From an uncultured Eubacteriales bacterium (GTDB lineage: Bacteria; Bacillota; Clostridia; Oscillospirales; Oscillospiraceae), in contig URST01000045.1 of NCBI GenBank assembly GCA_900550585.1, positions 1 to 17,990 of the forward strand: DNA of 17,990 nt, given 5' to 3'. The position numbers and the translations under genes were made by a program. Positions 6,295 to 14,612 of this stretch are shown one piece after another (position 1 is the stretch's first letter; each line of letters starts with the position of its first letter). The notes beneath the pieces were generated by a model that searched no databases, was not told the DNA's origin, and saw only the letters and a program-made list of their open reading frames with translations.

Positions 6295-6349
6295 GAGACA
6301 CTGGCGTCTCGGAGGGTGAGTCCTCTGCGGCGCAGGTGTCTCTTTTTTT
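6295..6349 (+). promoter_or_regulatory. glnN leader attenuator with ANTAR-type hexaloop hairpin
   Basis: GAGACAC (6295-6301) pairs with GTGTCTC (6336-6342) and is followed by seven T (6343-6349), an intrinsic terminator 25 bases before the glnN start. The same 5' arm also forms a local hairpin GAGAC-[ACUGGC]-GUCUC (6295-6310). Its hexaloop has A at position 1 and G at position 4, the hallmark of ANTAR target hairpins. A second hexaloop hairpin GAGG-[GUGAGU]-CCUC sits at 6312-6325 but lacks A1/G4. The first hairpin and the terminator are mutually exclusive. A protein that stabilises the hairpin would therefore turn glnN on. Confidence 0.68.
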
Positions 6350-6374
6350 ACTTTTTCTGAAAGGAAGTACGACC

Positions 6375-8471
<2,097 letters not shown>

Positions 8472-8488
8472 CGCGCATACATGCCGCA

Positions 8489-8534
8489 AAAATACGGGCA
8501 GGCGCCCTCATTCCGGGGCGCCTGCCCGTATTTT
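8489..8534. terminator. Strong bidirectional terminator after glnN
   Basis: A 19-bp perfect stem pairs 8489-8507 with 8516-8534 around an 8-base loop. It ends in TTTT on the plus strand and, through AAAAA before the stem, in TTTTT on the minus strand. It serves glnN and the converging XRE-family gene. Confidence 0.9.
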
Positions 8535-8602
8535 CATCTGACATATTGTTCCGCGGTGCGTCCCATTGCCACGGGACGGGGCTGACAGCCATTGGCTTGC
8601 GC

Positions 8603-9538
8603 TTACACGGCGCCGGATGCCTGCCGGGCTGCCCCCTGCTTCCGCCTGACTGCCGCCGCAGTGACTGCCAGCGCCAGAAGGGCAGCCCCCACGGTGATCT
8701 TCGGCACATGCAGGAAAAGCAGGGTGGCGGAGAAATCCTGCTGAAGCGCCTGATAGCTTCTGAAGTAGGACGGATAGCTGGTGGCGGCATAGGCCAGTGT
8801 GGGCGGCAGAGCCACGATCCAGTGAACGAGCTCCTCGGCCAGAGAGACCAGCCACAGGACAGCCATGACCCGAAAATAGGGCCGGGACAGCAGATACCGC
8901 CGTCCGCTCCACCGCACCGCCGCGGCCCGCAGCAGGCCGTAGACCGGCGGGAGCAGCAACAGCAGCATATCCCAGCAGAGCATATCCGTCAGATAGTACA
9001 CCACGCTGCTGCCGTTTTTATAGTCCGCCATCAGCGCCGTGGCCAGACGGAAAGCCGGATGGAAGTACAGAAGGAGGAAGTACACCAGCAGTATGGCGCA
9101 CGGCAGCAGCATGACCAGCCGCCGGCGGAGGTCGTCGCCGGTACACCGGCTCCAGCCGATCCACACCGCCGCGGCGCTGCCCGCCAGCGCCAGCCACGCC
9201 CAGTAGTATAAATGGGATAATATGGCCGCCAGCAGAAGCAGGACTGCGGCGGAGAAGCCGATGCGCCAGCGCAGCTTCCCCCGGCGGGCCAGATATTGCG
9301 CAACCTGCCCGCCGCCGCTGCTGTTTCTCATGGTCTCGCCGGCCAGAATGTCGTCGGCGCTGACGCCGTACAGCTCTGCCAAAGCGGGGAGAATGGTGAT
9401 GTCCGGAAAGCCGCCGCCGCTTTCCCATTTGCTGATGGTTTTGTTGGAAACGCCCAGCCGGTCGGCGGCGTCCTGCTGGGTCATGCCTGCGTTTTTGCGG
9501 AGGGACGCCAGATAGGCGCCGGTTTTTGCGGTGTCCAT
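8603..9538 (-). CDS. XRE-family HTH regulator fused to a membrane domain
   Basis: The 311-residue protein has an XRE/HTH_3 DNA-binding domain at about 9-64 (LRKNAGMTQQDAADRLGVSNKTISKWESGGGFPDITILPALAELYGVSADDIL). About six hydrophobic segments follow, near 93-109, 112-129, 141-160, 183-205, 222-243 and 270-296. The DNA-binding domain would face the cytoplasm, tethered to the membrane. Proteins of this build are frequent in gut Clostridia, but their targets and signal are generally unknown, and I cannot assign one. The ATG at 9538 follows AAAGGAG at 8-9 bases. A palindrome (9555-9568) just upstream may be its own operator. It forms a single-gene unit, converging on glnN with a shared terminator. 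Confidence 0.85.
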   Translation of the reverse strand: MDTAKTGAYLASLRKNAGMTQQDAADRLGVSNKTISKWESGGGFPDITILPALAELYGVSADDILAGETMRNSSGGGQVAQYLARRGKLRWRIGFSAAVLLLLAAILSHLYYWAWLALAGSAAAVWIGWSRCTGDDLRRRLVMLLPCAILLVYFLLLYFHPAFRLATALMADYKNGSSVVYYLTDMLCWDMLLLLLPPVYGLLRAAAVRWSGRRYLLSRPYFRVMAVLWLVSLAEELVHWIVALPPTLAYAATSYPSYFRSYQALQQDFSATLLFLHVPKITVGAALLALAVTAAAVRRKQGAARQASGAV

Positions 9539-9554
9539 GCGGTCACGCTCCTTT

Positions 9555-9568
9555 CTGTGTGGTCACAG
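9555..9568. promoter_or_regulatory. Possible autoregulatory operator of the XRE gene
   Basis: CTGTG-tggt-CACAG is a 5-bp dyad 17 bases upstream of the XRE start codon, overlapping the leader. GGTCAC also occurs as a direct repeat at 9541-9546 and 9561-9566. XRE proteins often repress themselves through such dyads, but no proof is visible here. The promoter itself is weak to the eye (CATACT-like -10 just upstream). Confidence 0.3.
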
Positions 9569-9660
9569 TATGCCGTAAGGGGGGAGGGAACGTCTATCCC
9601 GGCGTTGGGGAAAAGAGTCTGCGGAGCGTAGAATCGGAAAATAATGCCTGCCTATTGCAT

Positions 9661-9688
9661 AAAAAGGCGGCGGGGCATACCCGCCGCC
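9661..9688 (-). terminator. Terminator of the MATE transporter gene
   Basis: GGCGGCGGG (9666-9674) pairs with CCCGCCGCC (9680-9688) around five bases. Read on the minus strand, the stem is followed by TTTTT (9665-9661). It lies 18 bases past the MATE stop codon. Confidence 0.85.
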
Positions 9689-9705
9689 CTGTCATACAGC
9701 GGCGA

Positions 9706-11118
9706 TCATTTTTCCGCGCCCGCCGGTTCCCGCAGCTCCCTGGGCAGCCAGAATTTCCGCCGCAGGCAGAACAGGAACAGCAGTCCCCGGAAGCACAGCT
9801 CGATGCACATGGCGACCCACGCGCCCCGCAGGCCCCACTGTGCCGTCAGCAGCAGCGTCAGCGTGATCCGCACGCCCCACATGCTGGCAAAGTTCAGCAC
9901 GGAACTGAGCAGGGAACTGCCCGCACCCTGGAACACACCGGCGCACACGATGGCCGCGCCGAACAGCGGCTCGGCGAACACCACGATCCGCAGCACCTCC
10001 GTGCCCAGCGCTACCACCTCCGCGTCGGGGCTGAGGATGCCGATGATCCACGGCGCCAGAAAGTACATGGCCGCCGACATCACCGCCATGATGGACATGC
10101 CCAGCAGCACCGTGACCCAGCCCAGCCGCGTCACCAGATCCTGCCGCTTGGCGCCCACGCTCTGCCCGATCAGCGTCACCGCCGCGCTCTCCACGCCGTA
10201 GCCCGGCATGTAGCACAGCGCCTCCGCCGTGACGGCAAAGGAGTTGGCGGCGATGGACACCGTGCCCAGCGGCGCGATGATGCCGGTGGCGACGATCTGC
10301 CCGCCGGACATGACCAGATGCTCCACCGCCACCGGTACGCCCAGCCGGAACGCCCGCTTCAGCTGCTCCGGCACGAACCGCAGCTTCTCGCTTTTCCGCA
10401 GCCCCAGCATGGGGGAGCGCAGCAGGCACACGCACATGATGACCGCCACTACCACCTCCGCCAACGCCGTGCCCAGCGCCGCACCGGCCACGCCGAGACC
10501 CGCGCCGGGCATGGTAAAGCTGCCGAGCTGCCGGGTGGGGAAGATGAACAGCATATTGAACACCACGTCCAGCCCGCACATCAGCACCAGCAGGACGCTG
10601 GGCGTCCGCATGTTGCCGCCGGCCTGCAGCAGCGCGGCGGCAAGGCTGTTCATCTGCACGGCGGGGAGGGACAGGGCGAAAATGAGAAAGTACACAGACG
10701 CGCCCTGCCAGATGCTCTCCTCCGCGCCCAGCCAGCGGGGGAGACTGCCGGACACGGCGGCGCCGGTCAGCGCCAGCAGCAGCCCGAAGATCGTGCCGAT
10801 GACCAGTCCCTGCCGCACCAGATTGCGGGCGTCCGGCTCGTCGCCTGCGCCGATGCGCTGGGCCGTCTGGACGCAGAAGCCCACGGTCAGGGCGCGGCAC
10901 AGCCCGCCCAGCAGCCATGTGCTGGAGGCTACGAGGCCGATGGCGGCACTGGCCTCCCGGCCCAGATGGCCCACCATGGACGAGTCGATATACTGCATGG
11001 CGATGGAGGACACCTGCGCCAGAATGGCCGGGATGCTCAACTGCAAGGCCAGCAGCGTCTGCTGCCGCAGCGTCAGCGTCTCGCCGCTGCGCAGGGCCAG
11101 CAGCAGGTCTTTTTTCAC
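9706..11118 (-). CDS. MATE-family multidrug/cation antiporter
   Basis: The 470-residue integral membrane protein has about 12 transmembrane segments in two related halves (first half from LQLSIPAILAQVSSIAMQYIDSSMVGHLG, second from AFRLGVPVAVEHLVMSGGQIVATGIIAPLG). This matches MatE-type Na+- or H+-coupled exporters of drugs and toxins. Typical cues are D-x-x-x-V-G-H-L-G near residue 45, GVESAAVTLIGQSVGAKR, and FQGAGSSLLSSVLNF. The length is normal for the family. The start is GTG at 11118, with GAGGAGG 8 bases upstream; the nearby ATG is out of frame. Its own promoter (11154-11182) and terminator show a single-gene unit. The substrate cannot be inferred. Confidence 0.92.
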   Translation of the reverse strand: MKKDLLLALRSGETLTLRQQTLLALQLSIPAILAQVSSIAMQYIDSSMVGHLGREASAAIGLVASSTWLLGGLCRALTVGFCVQTAQRIGAGDEPDARNLVRQGLVIGTIFGLLLALTGAAVSGSLPRWLGAEESIWQGASVYFLIFALSLPAVQMNSLAAALLQAGGNMRTPSVLLVLMCGLDVVFNMLFIFPTRQLGSFTMPGAGLGVAGAALGTALAEVVVAVIMCVCLLRSPMLGLRKSEKLRFVPEQLKRAFRLGVPVAVEHLVMSGGQIVATGIIAPLGTVSIAANSFAVTAEALCYMPGYGVESAAVTLIGQSVGAKRQDLVTRLGWVTVLLGMSIMAVMSAAMYFLAPWIIGILSPDAEVVALGTEVLRIVVFAEPLFGAAIVCAGVFQGAGSSLLSSVLNFASMWGVRITLTLLLTAQWGLRGAWVAMCIELCFRGLLFLFCLRRKFWLPRELREPAGAEK

Positions 11119-11153
11119 GGCGCATGCCTCCTCTCATAATGGTCGTACCCACT

Positions 11154-11182
11154 ACTATACCCGCTGCCGCGGGAAAGGTCAA
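11154..11182 (-). promoter_or_regulatory. Promoter of the MATE gene
   Basis: On the minus strand, TTGACC (11182-11177) and TATAGT (11159-11154) are separated by 17 bases. The promoter lies just downstream of the terminator of the preceding gene. Confidence 0.8.
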
Positions 11183-11188
11183 GGACAG

Positions 11189-11220
11189 AAAACCGGCGCC
11201 CGCCTGACGGCGGACGCCGG
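11189..11220 (-). terminator. Terminator of the TVP38-family gene
   Basis: CCGGCG/CGCCGG (11193-11198 with 11215-11220) and CCGCC/GGCGG (11200-11204 with 11209-11213) form a GC-rich stem with one mismatch and a TGAC-type loop. It is followed on the minus strand by TTTT (11192-11189). The short U tract makes it less certain than the other terminators. Confidence 0.65.
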
Positions 11221-11226
11221 ATGATC

Positions 11227-11955
11227 TCAACGGTTTTCCTCGGATGGCCCGTCCTCCGCCGGCTTTTCGTGGCGGCGGCAGACCTGCCGGTAGATGAGCA
11301 GCCCCACTCCGGCAATGACCAGCGTGGCGGCAAAGGTGACGGCGGCGAACTGATAGTTCTGCAGGCCCAGCGCGTTGCCGCCCACGGTGGATGTGATGAT
11401 GGACGGCAGCCGCCCCACGGAGGCGATCAGCAGCCACGACGGCCAGCTGAGATCCATCAGCCCCGCGAAGTAGCACAGCAGATCCTTGGGCGTGCCCGGC
11501 ACGGTGAACACCAGCCACAGCAGCGCCGTCCGCTTGGGGGAGGTCTTGAGGAACGACAGCTTTTCCAGCTTTTCCCGGGGAAAGAACACCTCCACCAGCG
11601 GCACGCCCCACTTCCGCACCACGGCGAACACCGCCACGCTGCCCAGAAACGCGCCCAGCAGACACAGCACCGTGCCCCACACCGCGCCGAAGGCATAGCC
11701 CCCCGCGATCTCCAGCGGCTCACCGGGGATGATGGCTACCAGCACCTGCAGAAACACCATGCCCGTGTAGGCGGCCATGCCCCAGAAGCCGTGGCCCGCC
11801 ACCCACTGGCGGAACACCTCCGGTTCTTTGGCGAAGCGCACCATGGGCCGCCCCACGAACCACGCCAGCGCCGCGCCCAGCAGGATAAAAATGGCGATGG
11901 CGCCGCCGGACAGCAGCTTTTTCTGTTTTTCGGTGAGTGCGCGGTGCTGCTTCAT
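11227..11955 (-). CDS. TVP38/TMEM64 (SNARE-associated, VTT-domain) membrane protein
   Basis: The 242-residue membrane protein has a first helix at about 14-34. The VTT/SNARE-associated core is at about 65-195, with signature segments IPGEPLEIAGGYAFGAVWGT, LGAFLGSVAVFAVVRKWG and FTVPGTPKDLLCYFAGL. A last helix near 205-228 is followed by a charged tail (RRHEKPAEDGPSEENR). The family, related to DedA, is linked to lipid scrambling and membrane homeostasis; the exact role of bacterial TVP38 proteins is not settled. The ATG at 11955 has AAAGAGG about 10 bases upstream. It appears to be monocistronic. The neighbouring MATE gene has its own promoter, so a functional link is not implied. Confidence 0.88.
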   Translation of the reverse strand: MKQHRALTEKQKKLLSGGAIAIFILLGAALAWFVGRPMVRFAKEPEVFRQWVAGHGFWGMAAYTGMVFLQVLVAIIPGEPLEIAGGYAFGAVWGTVLCLLGAFLGSVAVFAVVRKWGVPLVEVFFPREKLEKLSFLKTSPKRTALLWLVFTVPGTPKDLLCYFAGLMDLSWPSWLLIASVGRLPSIITSTVGGNALGLQNYQFAAVTFAATLVIAGVGLLIYRQVCRRHEKPAEDGPSEENR

Positions 11956-11979
11956 GGAACAAATGCCTCTTTCTTTCGT

Positions 11980-11988
11980 ATAGTATCA
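11980..11988 (-). promoter_or_regulatory. Possible extended -10 element of the TVP38-family gene
   Basis: On the minus strand the sequence reads TGATACTAT (11988-11980), an extended -10 (TG-N-TACTAT), about 25 bases before the start codon. No good -35 is visible at 17 bases. Confidence 0.35.
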
Positions 11989-12040
11989 TCCTACCACGGA
12001 ATGTGCGGAAATATTTGAACAGGAAATGAAGATTTGCTTA

Positions 12041-12075
12041 AAACGGAACAGAGAGCCGCTGCCGGCGGCTCTCTG
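12041..12075 (-). terminator. Terminator of the homoserine dehydrogenase gene
   Basis: CAGAGAGCCGC (12049-12059) pairs perfectly with GCGGCTCTCTG (12065-12075) around a five-base loop, just after the stop codon. The minus-strand tail is TTCCGTTTT, so the U tract is interrupted. Confidence 0.7.
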
Positions 12076-12081
12076 CGTGCC

Positions 12082-13224
12082 TTATCGGATACCGGCGATG
12101 AAGCAGGCCGGGTCCGCTGCCAACTGCCGTCTGGCCCATGCCAGCATGTCATAGGTGTTGACGGCCCCGGTGATGACGCCGCTGCCCCAATCGTCGGCGG
12201 TGACGCCGCGCAGGAAATCGTCGGGCGCGGAGGTGCGTACATAGTAGGGGTGCGCCTCGGCGGAGCCGTCCAGCGCCGCCGCCCCGGCCTTGTCCGTGTA
12301 GAAGGACTTGTCCCCGGCCAGAATGGTCAGGCAGTCCTGCACCACGTTGGCGGCGGTGGGGAAACGCCCCGCGCCCTGCCCGAAGAAGCTCTGGCGGCCG
12401 ATGCGCTCGGCGGTGTAGGTGATGAGGTTGTAGTTGGCGGGCACGGCGGCCTCCGGCTCACCGGCATCCACCAGTGTCGGCTCCACATAGGCGCACACGC
12501 CGTTCTCCGCAGCCTCCGCCGCAGCCAGCAGCCTGCACACGAAGCCGTGGGCCTTAAAGGCTGCAATGTCCTCCGCCGTGACGGTGCGGATGCCGAAGGT
12601 GGGGATGGCCGTCTCGTCCAGCACCGCATCGAAGGCGATGTTGGCGGAGATGCACAGCTTCCGGCGGATGTCGTCGCCGTCGATGTCGGCGGAGGGGTCG
12701 GCCTCGGCGTAGCCCAGCGCCTGCGCCTCCCGGAGGATGGCGGGGAAGTCCACAGGGGCTTTGTGCATGGCGTCCATGATGAAATTGGTGGTGCCGTTCA
12801 TGATGCCGCCCACGGCGCACACGGTGTCCAGCCGCTTGACCCGGGCCAGATTCACCAGCCACGGGATGCCGCCGCCCACGGCGGCGGTGCACCGCAGGGC
12901 CACGCCCTTTTCCTTCGCCAGCACCGTCAGTTCCTTGTAGTAGGCGGCGATCAGCGCCTTGTTGGCCGTGACCACGTTCTTGCCCCGCTCCATGGCGGCG
13001 GTGACGTACTCATAGGCCGGGTGCAGCCCGCCCATGACCTCCACCACCGTGTCGATGGCGTCGTCCTGAAGGATGTCGCTGAAGTCGTAGGTGGCCAGAC
13101 CCTCCGGCAGACCCGCCTTGGGACTGCGCAGCAGCACCCGGGAAACGGTGATGTCCCCGCGGCCCTGTGCCAGCTCCAGCACGCCGCCGCCCACCACGCC
13201 GAAGCCCAGCAGACCGATGTTCAT
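12082..13224 (-). CDS. hom: Homoserine dehydrogenase without ACT domain
   Basis: The 380-residue protein reduces aspartate semialdehyde to homoserine, the branch point toward threonine and methionine. It has an N-terminal Rossmann motif (MNIGLLGFGVVGGGV), the ANK segment with Lys89, GGGIPWL and GGIMNGTTNFIM, and the signature GYAEADPSADIDGDDIRRK (171-189) with catalytic Asp185 and Lys189. It ends soon after the catalytic domain and lacks the C-terminal ACT domain of the common 420-430 residue form, so allosteric threonine inhibition through ACT is not expected. I choose ATG at 13224: an AGGGGG ribosome site lies upstream, and the in-frame sequence before it crosses the promoter. It is a single-gene unit, without thrB, thrC or an aspartokinase nearby. 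Confidence 0.93.
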   Translation of the reverse strand: MNIGLLGFGVVGGGVLELAQGRGDITVSRVLLRSPKAGLPEGLATYDFSDILQDDAIDTVVEVMGGLHPAYEYVTAAMERGKNVVTANKALIAAYYKELTVLAKEKGVALRCTAAVGGGIPWLVNLARVKRLDTVCAVGGIMNGTTNFIMDAMHKAPVDFPAILREAQALGYAEADPSADIDGDDIRRKLCISANIAFDAVLDETAIPTFGIRTVTAEDIAAFKAHGFVCRLLAAAEAAENGVCAYVEPTLVDAGEPEAAVPANYNLITYTAERIGRQSFFGQGAGRFPTAANVVQDCLTILAGDKSFYTDKAGAAALDGSAEAHPYYVRTSAPDDFLRGVTADDWGSGVITGAVNTYDMLAWARRQLAADPACFIAGIR

Positions 13225-13254
13225 GGAAATACCCCCTGTCCTTTGTTTTTGCCC

Positions 13255-13283
13255 ATTGTACCCAGCATCGCCGCCGCTGTCAA
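13255..13283 (-). promoter_or_regulatory. Consensus promoter of hom
   Basis: On the minus strand, a perfect TTGACA (13283-13278) and TACAAT (13260-13255) are separated by 17 bases. It is the best promoter in the window and begins right after the thioredoxin terminator. The untranslated leader would be only about 24 bases, leaving no room for a riboswitch. Confidence 0.88.
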
Positions 13284-13285
13284 TC

Positions 13286-13321
13286 AAAAAAATGCCTGCG
13301 TTCCGGGGAACGCAGGCATTT
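13286..13321 (-). terminator. Terminator of trxA
   Basis: A 14-bp stem (13290-13303 with 13308-13321) closes on a four-base loop. It is followed on the minus strand by a run of seven T (13292-13286), starting five bases after the stop codon. Confidence 0.88.
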
Positions 13322-13325
13322 CACG

Positions 13326-13631
13326 TTATTGCATCAGCCGCAGGATGTCCGCCTTGGACACCAGCCCGACGGATCGGCCCGCCAGCTGTCCGTTCCGGAA
13401 CACCAGCAGCGTGGGGATGCTCTCGATGCCGAACTGCATGGCCAGCGCCGGCTCCGCGTCCACATCCACCTTGACGATCTTGAAGTCCGCCTCGCCGGCC
13501 AGCTCCTCCAGCACGGGAGCCAGCATCCGGCAGGGGCCGCACCACGCCGCCCAGAAGTCCACCAGCACCGGCTTGTCCGCCCGCAGGACCTCCTGCTCAA
13601 AGCTCTGCGTCGTTGCGTGTACGATAGCCAT
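13326..13631 (-). CDS. trxA: Thioredoxin
   Basis: The 101-residue thioredoxin carries the redox motif WCGPC (30-34), preceded by VLVDFWAA, the KVDVD strand, and the cis-proline in SIPTLLVF (Pro73). It is a cytoplasmic disulfide reductase partner of thioredoxin reductase, which is not in this window. ATG at 13631 is chosen because GGAGGG precedes it and because MAIVHATTQSFEQEV is a normal thioredoxin N-terminus. It has its own promoter and terminator, though readthrough from the acetyltransferase gene 75 bases upstream is possible since no terminator separates them. Confidence 0.95.
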   Translation of the reverse strand: MAIVHATTQSFEQEVLRADKPVLVDFWAAWCGPCRMLAPVLEELAGEADFKIVKVDVDAEPALAMQFGIESIPTLLVFRNGQLAGRSVGLVSKADILRLMQ

Positions 13632-13662
13632 CACGCGCCCTCCTTTGTGTGGGATTTTCTTT

Positions 13663-13691
13663 AGTATATGGAGAATGCTGCCATTTATCAG
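13663..13691 (-). promoter_or_regulatory. Probable promoter of trxA
   Basis: On the minus strand, CTGATA (13691-13686) and TATACT (13668-13663) are separated by 17 bases. The -35 matches consensus at four positions. Confidence 0.65.
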
Positions 13692-13706
13692 TGATTTTTG
13701 CAACAG

Positions 13707-14225
13707 TCATACGGTTTTTTCCAGACACACCAGCTCCACGCCGGGGATGCCGTTGAATGTCCCGGCCACGATGCCCGCTTCGGTGTAGCCCAGCTTTGCG
13801 TACAGCACCCGGGCCGGCGTGTTGCGGGCATTGGTGTCGATGCGCAGGCAGTTCCGTCCCGTCTCCCGTCCCATAGCCTCATAGAACCGGACGAAGTCGG
13901 TGCCGTAGCCTTTGCCCCTGACGGCGGGATCCACCACCAGCGTGTGCAGCACCAGCACCTGCTCCGGCGGGGCGTCGTTCCGCCACGCGCACTGGGCGTA
14001 CTGCGCCATCTGGTGCTGGTCGATCTTGGCGGCGGCGGTGACGCGGCCCCCGTCCTCCAGCACATACAGCGTCCCGGCGTCCAGCGCGTCCCGGGCTGTC
14101 TGCTCCGTGGGATACACGCCCCGCGTCCAGCCGGTGGTCAGCAGACCCTGCTCCTCCCGGTCCAGCAGCGCATTATAGATGGCCGTCACGGCGGGGATGT
14201 CCGCCGCGGTCGCTTTTCGTATCAT
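13707..14225 (-). CDS. GNAT-family N-acetyltransferase
   Basis: The 172-residue acetyltransferase is of the Gcn5-related fold. The acetyl-CoA motif A is VLVLHTLVVDPAVRGKGYGTDFVRFYE (pyrophosphate loop R103-G-K-G-Y-G108), followed by LRIDTNARNTPARVLYAKLGYTEAG, the usual motif B region. The N-terminus MIRKATAADIPAVTAIYNALL is typical. The acceptor cannot be predicted; the LRIDTNARN and GYTEAGIV pattern is shared by many small-molecule acetyltransferases. The ATG at 14225 has GAGAGG upstream and a near-consensus promoter. It may be co-transcribed with trxA. Confidence 0.88.
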   Translation of the reverse strand: MIRKATAADIPAVTAIYNALLDREEQGLLTTGWTRGVYPTEQTARDALDAGTLYVLEDGGRVTAAAKIDQHQMAQYAQCAWRNDAPPEQVLVLHTLVVDPAVRGKGYGTDFVRFYEAMGRETGRNCLRIDTNARNTPARVLYAKLGYTEAGIVAGTFNGIPGVELVCLEKTV

Positions 14226-14242
14226 GATGCTACCTCTCCGGC

Positions 14243-14271
14243 ATTATAACACCCGTCCGCGGCGTTGTCAC
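14243..14271 (-). promoter_or_regulatory. Promoter of the GNAT gene
   Basis: On the minus strand, GTGACA (14271-14266) and a perfect TATAAT (14248-14243) are separated by 17 bases. Confidence 0.8.
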
Positions 14272-14285
14272 CTGCTTTTTCGCGG

Positions 14286-14322
14286 AAAACCGGCCCTCCG
14301 CTCCACGGAAGGCCGGTCTTTT
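14286..14322. terminator. Terminator of the psu operon
   Basis: A 12-bp stem (14289-14300 with 14306-14317; one pair is G-U on the minus strand) is followed by TTTT on the minus strand and CTTTTT on the plus strand. It sits within a few bases of the DUF1294 stop codon. Confidence 0.85.
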
Positions 14323-14610
14323 TCACCTGTACAGCAGCCACGCCGCCAGCGCGGCCTGCGCCAGCAGGATGGCGGGTACGCCCCATACGAAGTACCAGTG
14401 CTTCGTCTTGTGGCGGAACACCCGCATCCCCAGCAGCGCGCCGACGCTGCCGCCCAGCAGGGGCAGCAGGAACAGCGTCTTTTCCGGCACGCGCCACGCG
14501 CCCCGTCTGGCCCGGCGCTTGTCGGCGCCGTACACCGCGAACGTGACCAGGTTGATGGCGATGAGCCACACCGCCAGCGCCCCGGCGGGGGTGGTCAGCA
14601 GTTCCTTCAC
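14323..14610 (-). CDS. Small DUF1294-family membrane protein
   Basis: The 95-residue protein matches DUF1294: one N-terminal hydrophobic helix (10-27), the family core YGADKRRARRGAWRVPEKTLFLLPLLGGSVGALLGMRVFRHKTKHWYF (27-74), and a C-terminal helix (about 75-93). The function is unknown for the family. The start is GTG at 14610, two bases after the psuG stop, with GGAAGG inside the end of psuG, so it is probably coupled to psuG translation. An operon link with pseudouridine breakdown is seen here, but DUF1294 genes occur in many contexts. Position alone does not give a role. Confidence 0.85.
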   Translation of the reverse strand: MKELLTTPAGALAVWLIAINLVTFAVYGADKRRARRGAWRVPEKTLFLLPLLGGSVGALLGMRVFRHKTKHWYFVWGVPAILLAQAALAAWLLYR

Positions 14611-14612
14611 CG

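Noticed and set aside
8472..8602. GTCCC-N8-GGGAC hairpin after the XRE gene as a terminator
   Set aside because: It has no U tract on either strand; the shared hairpin at 8489-8534 is the better terminator for both genes.
9526..13788. Long plus-strand frames at 9526-11139 and 12034-13788, and a minus-strand frame at 9692-11680 in another register
   Set aside because: They are antisense or alternate-frame shadows of the MATE, TVP38, hom and trxA genes; they cross terminators and promoters and have no recognisable domains.
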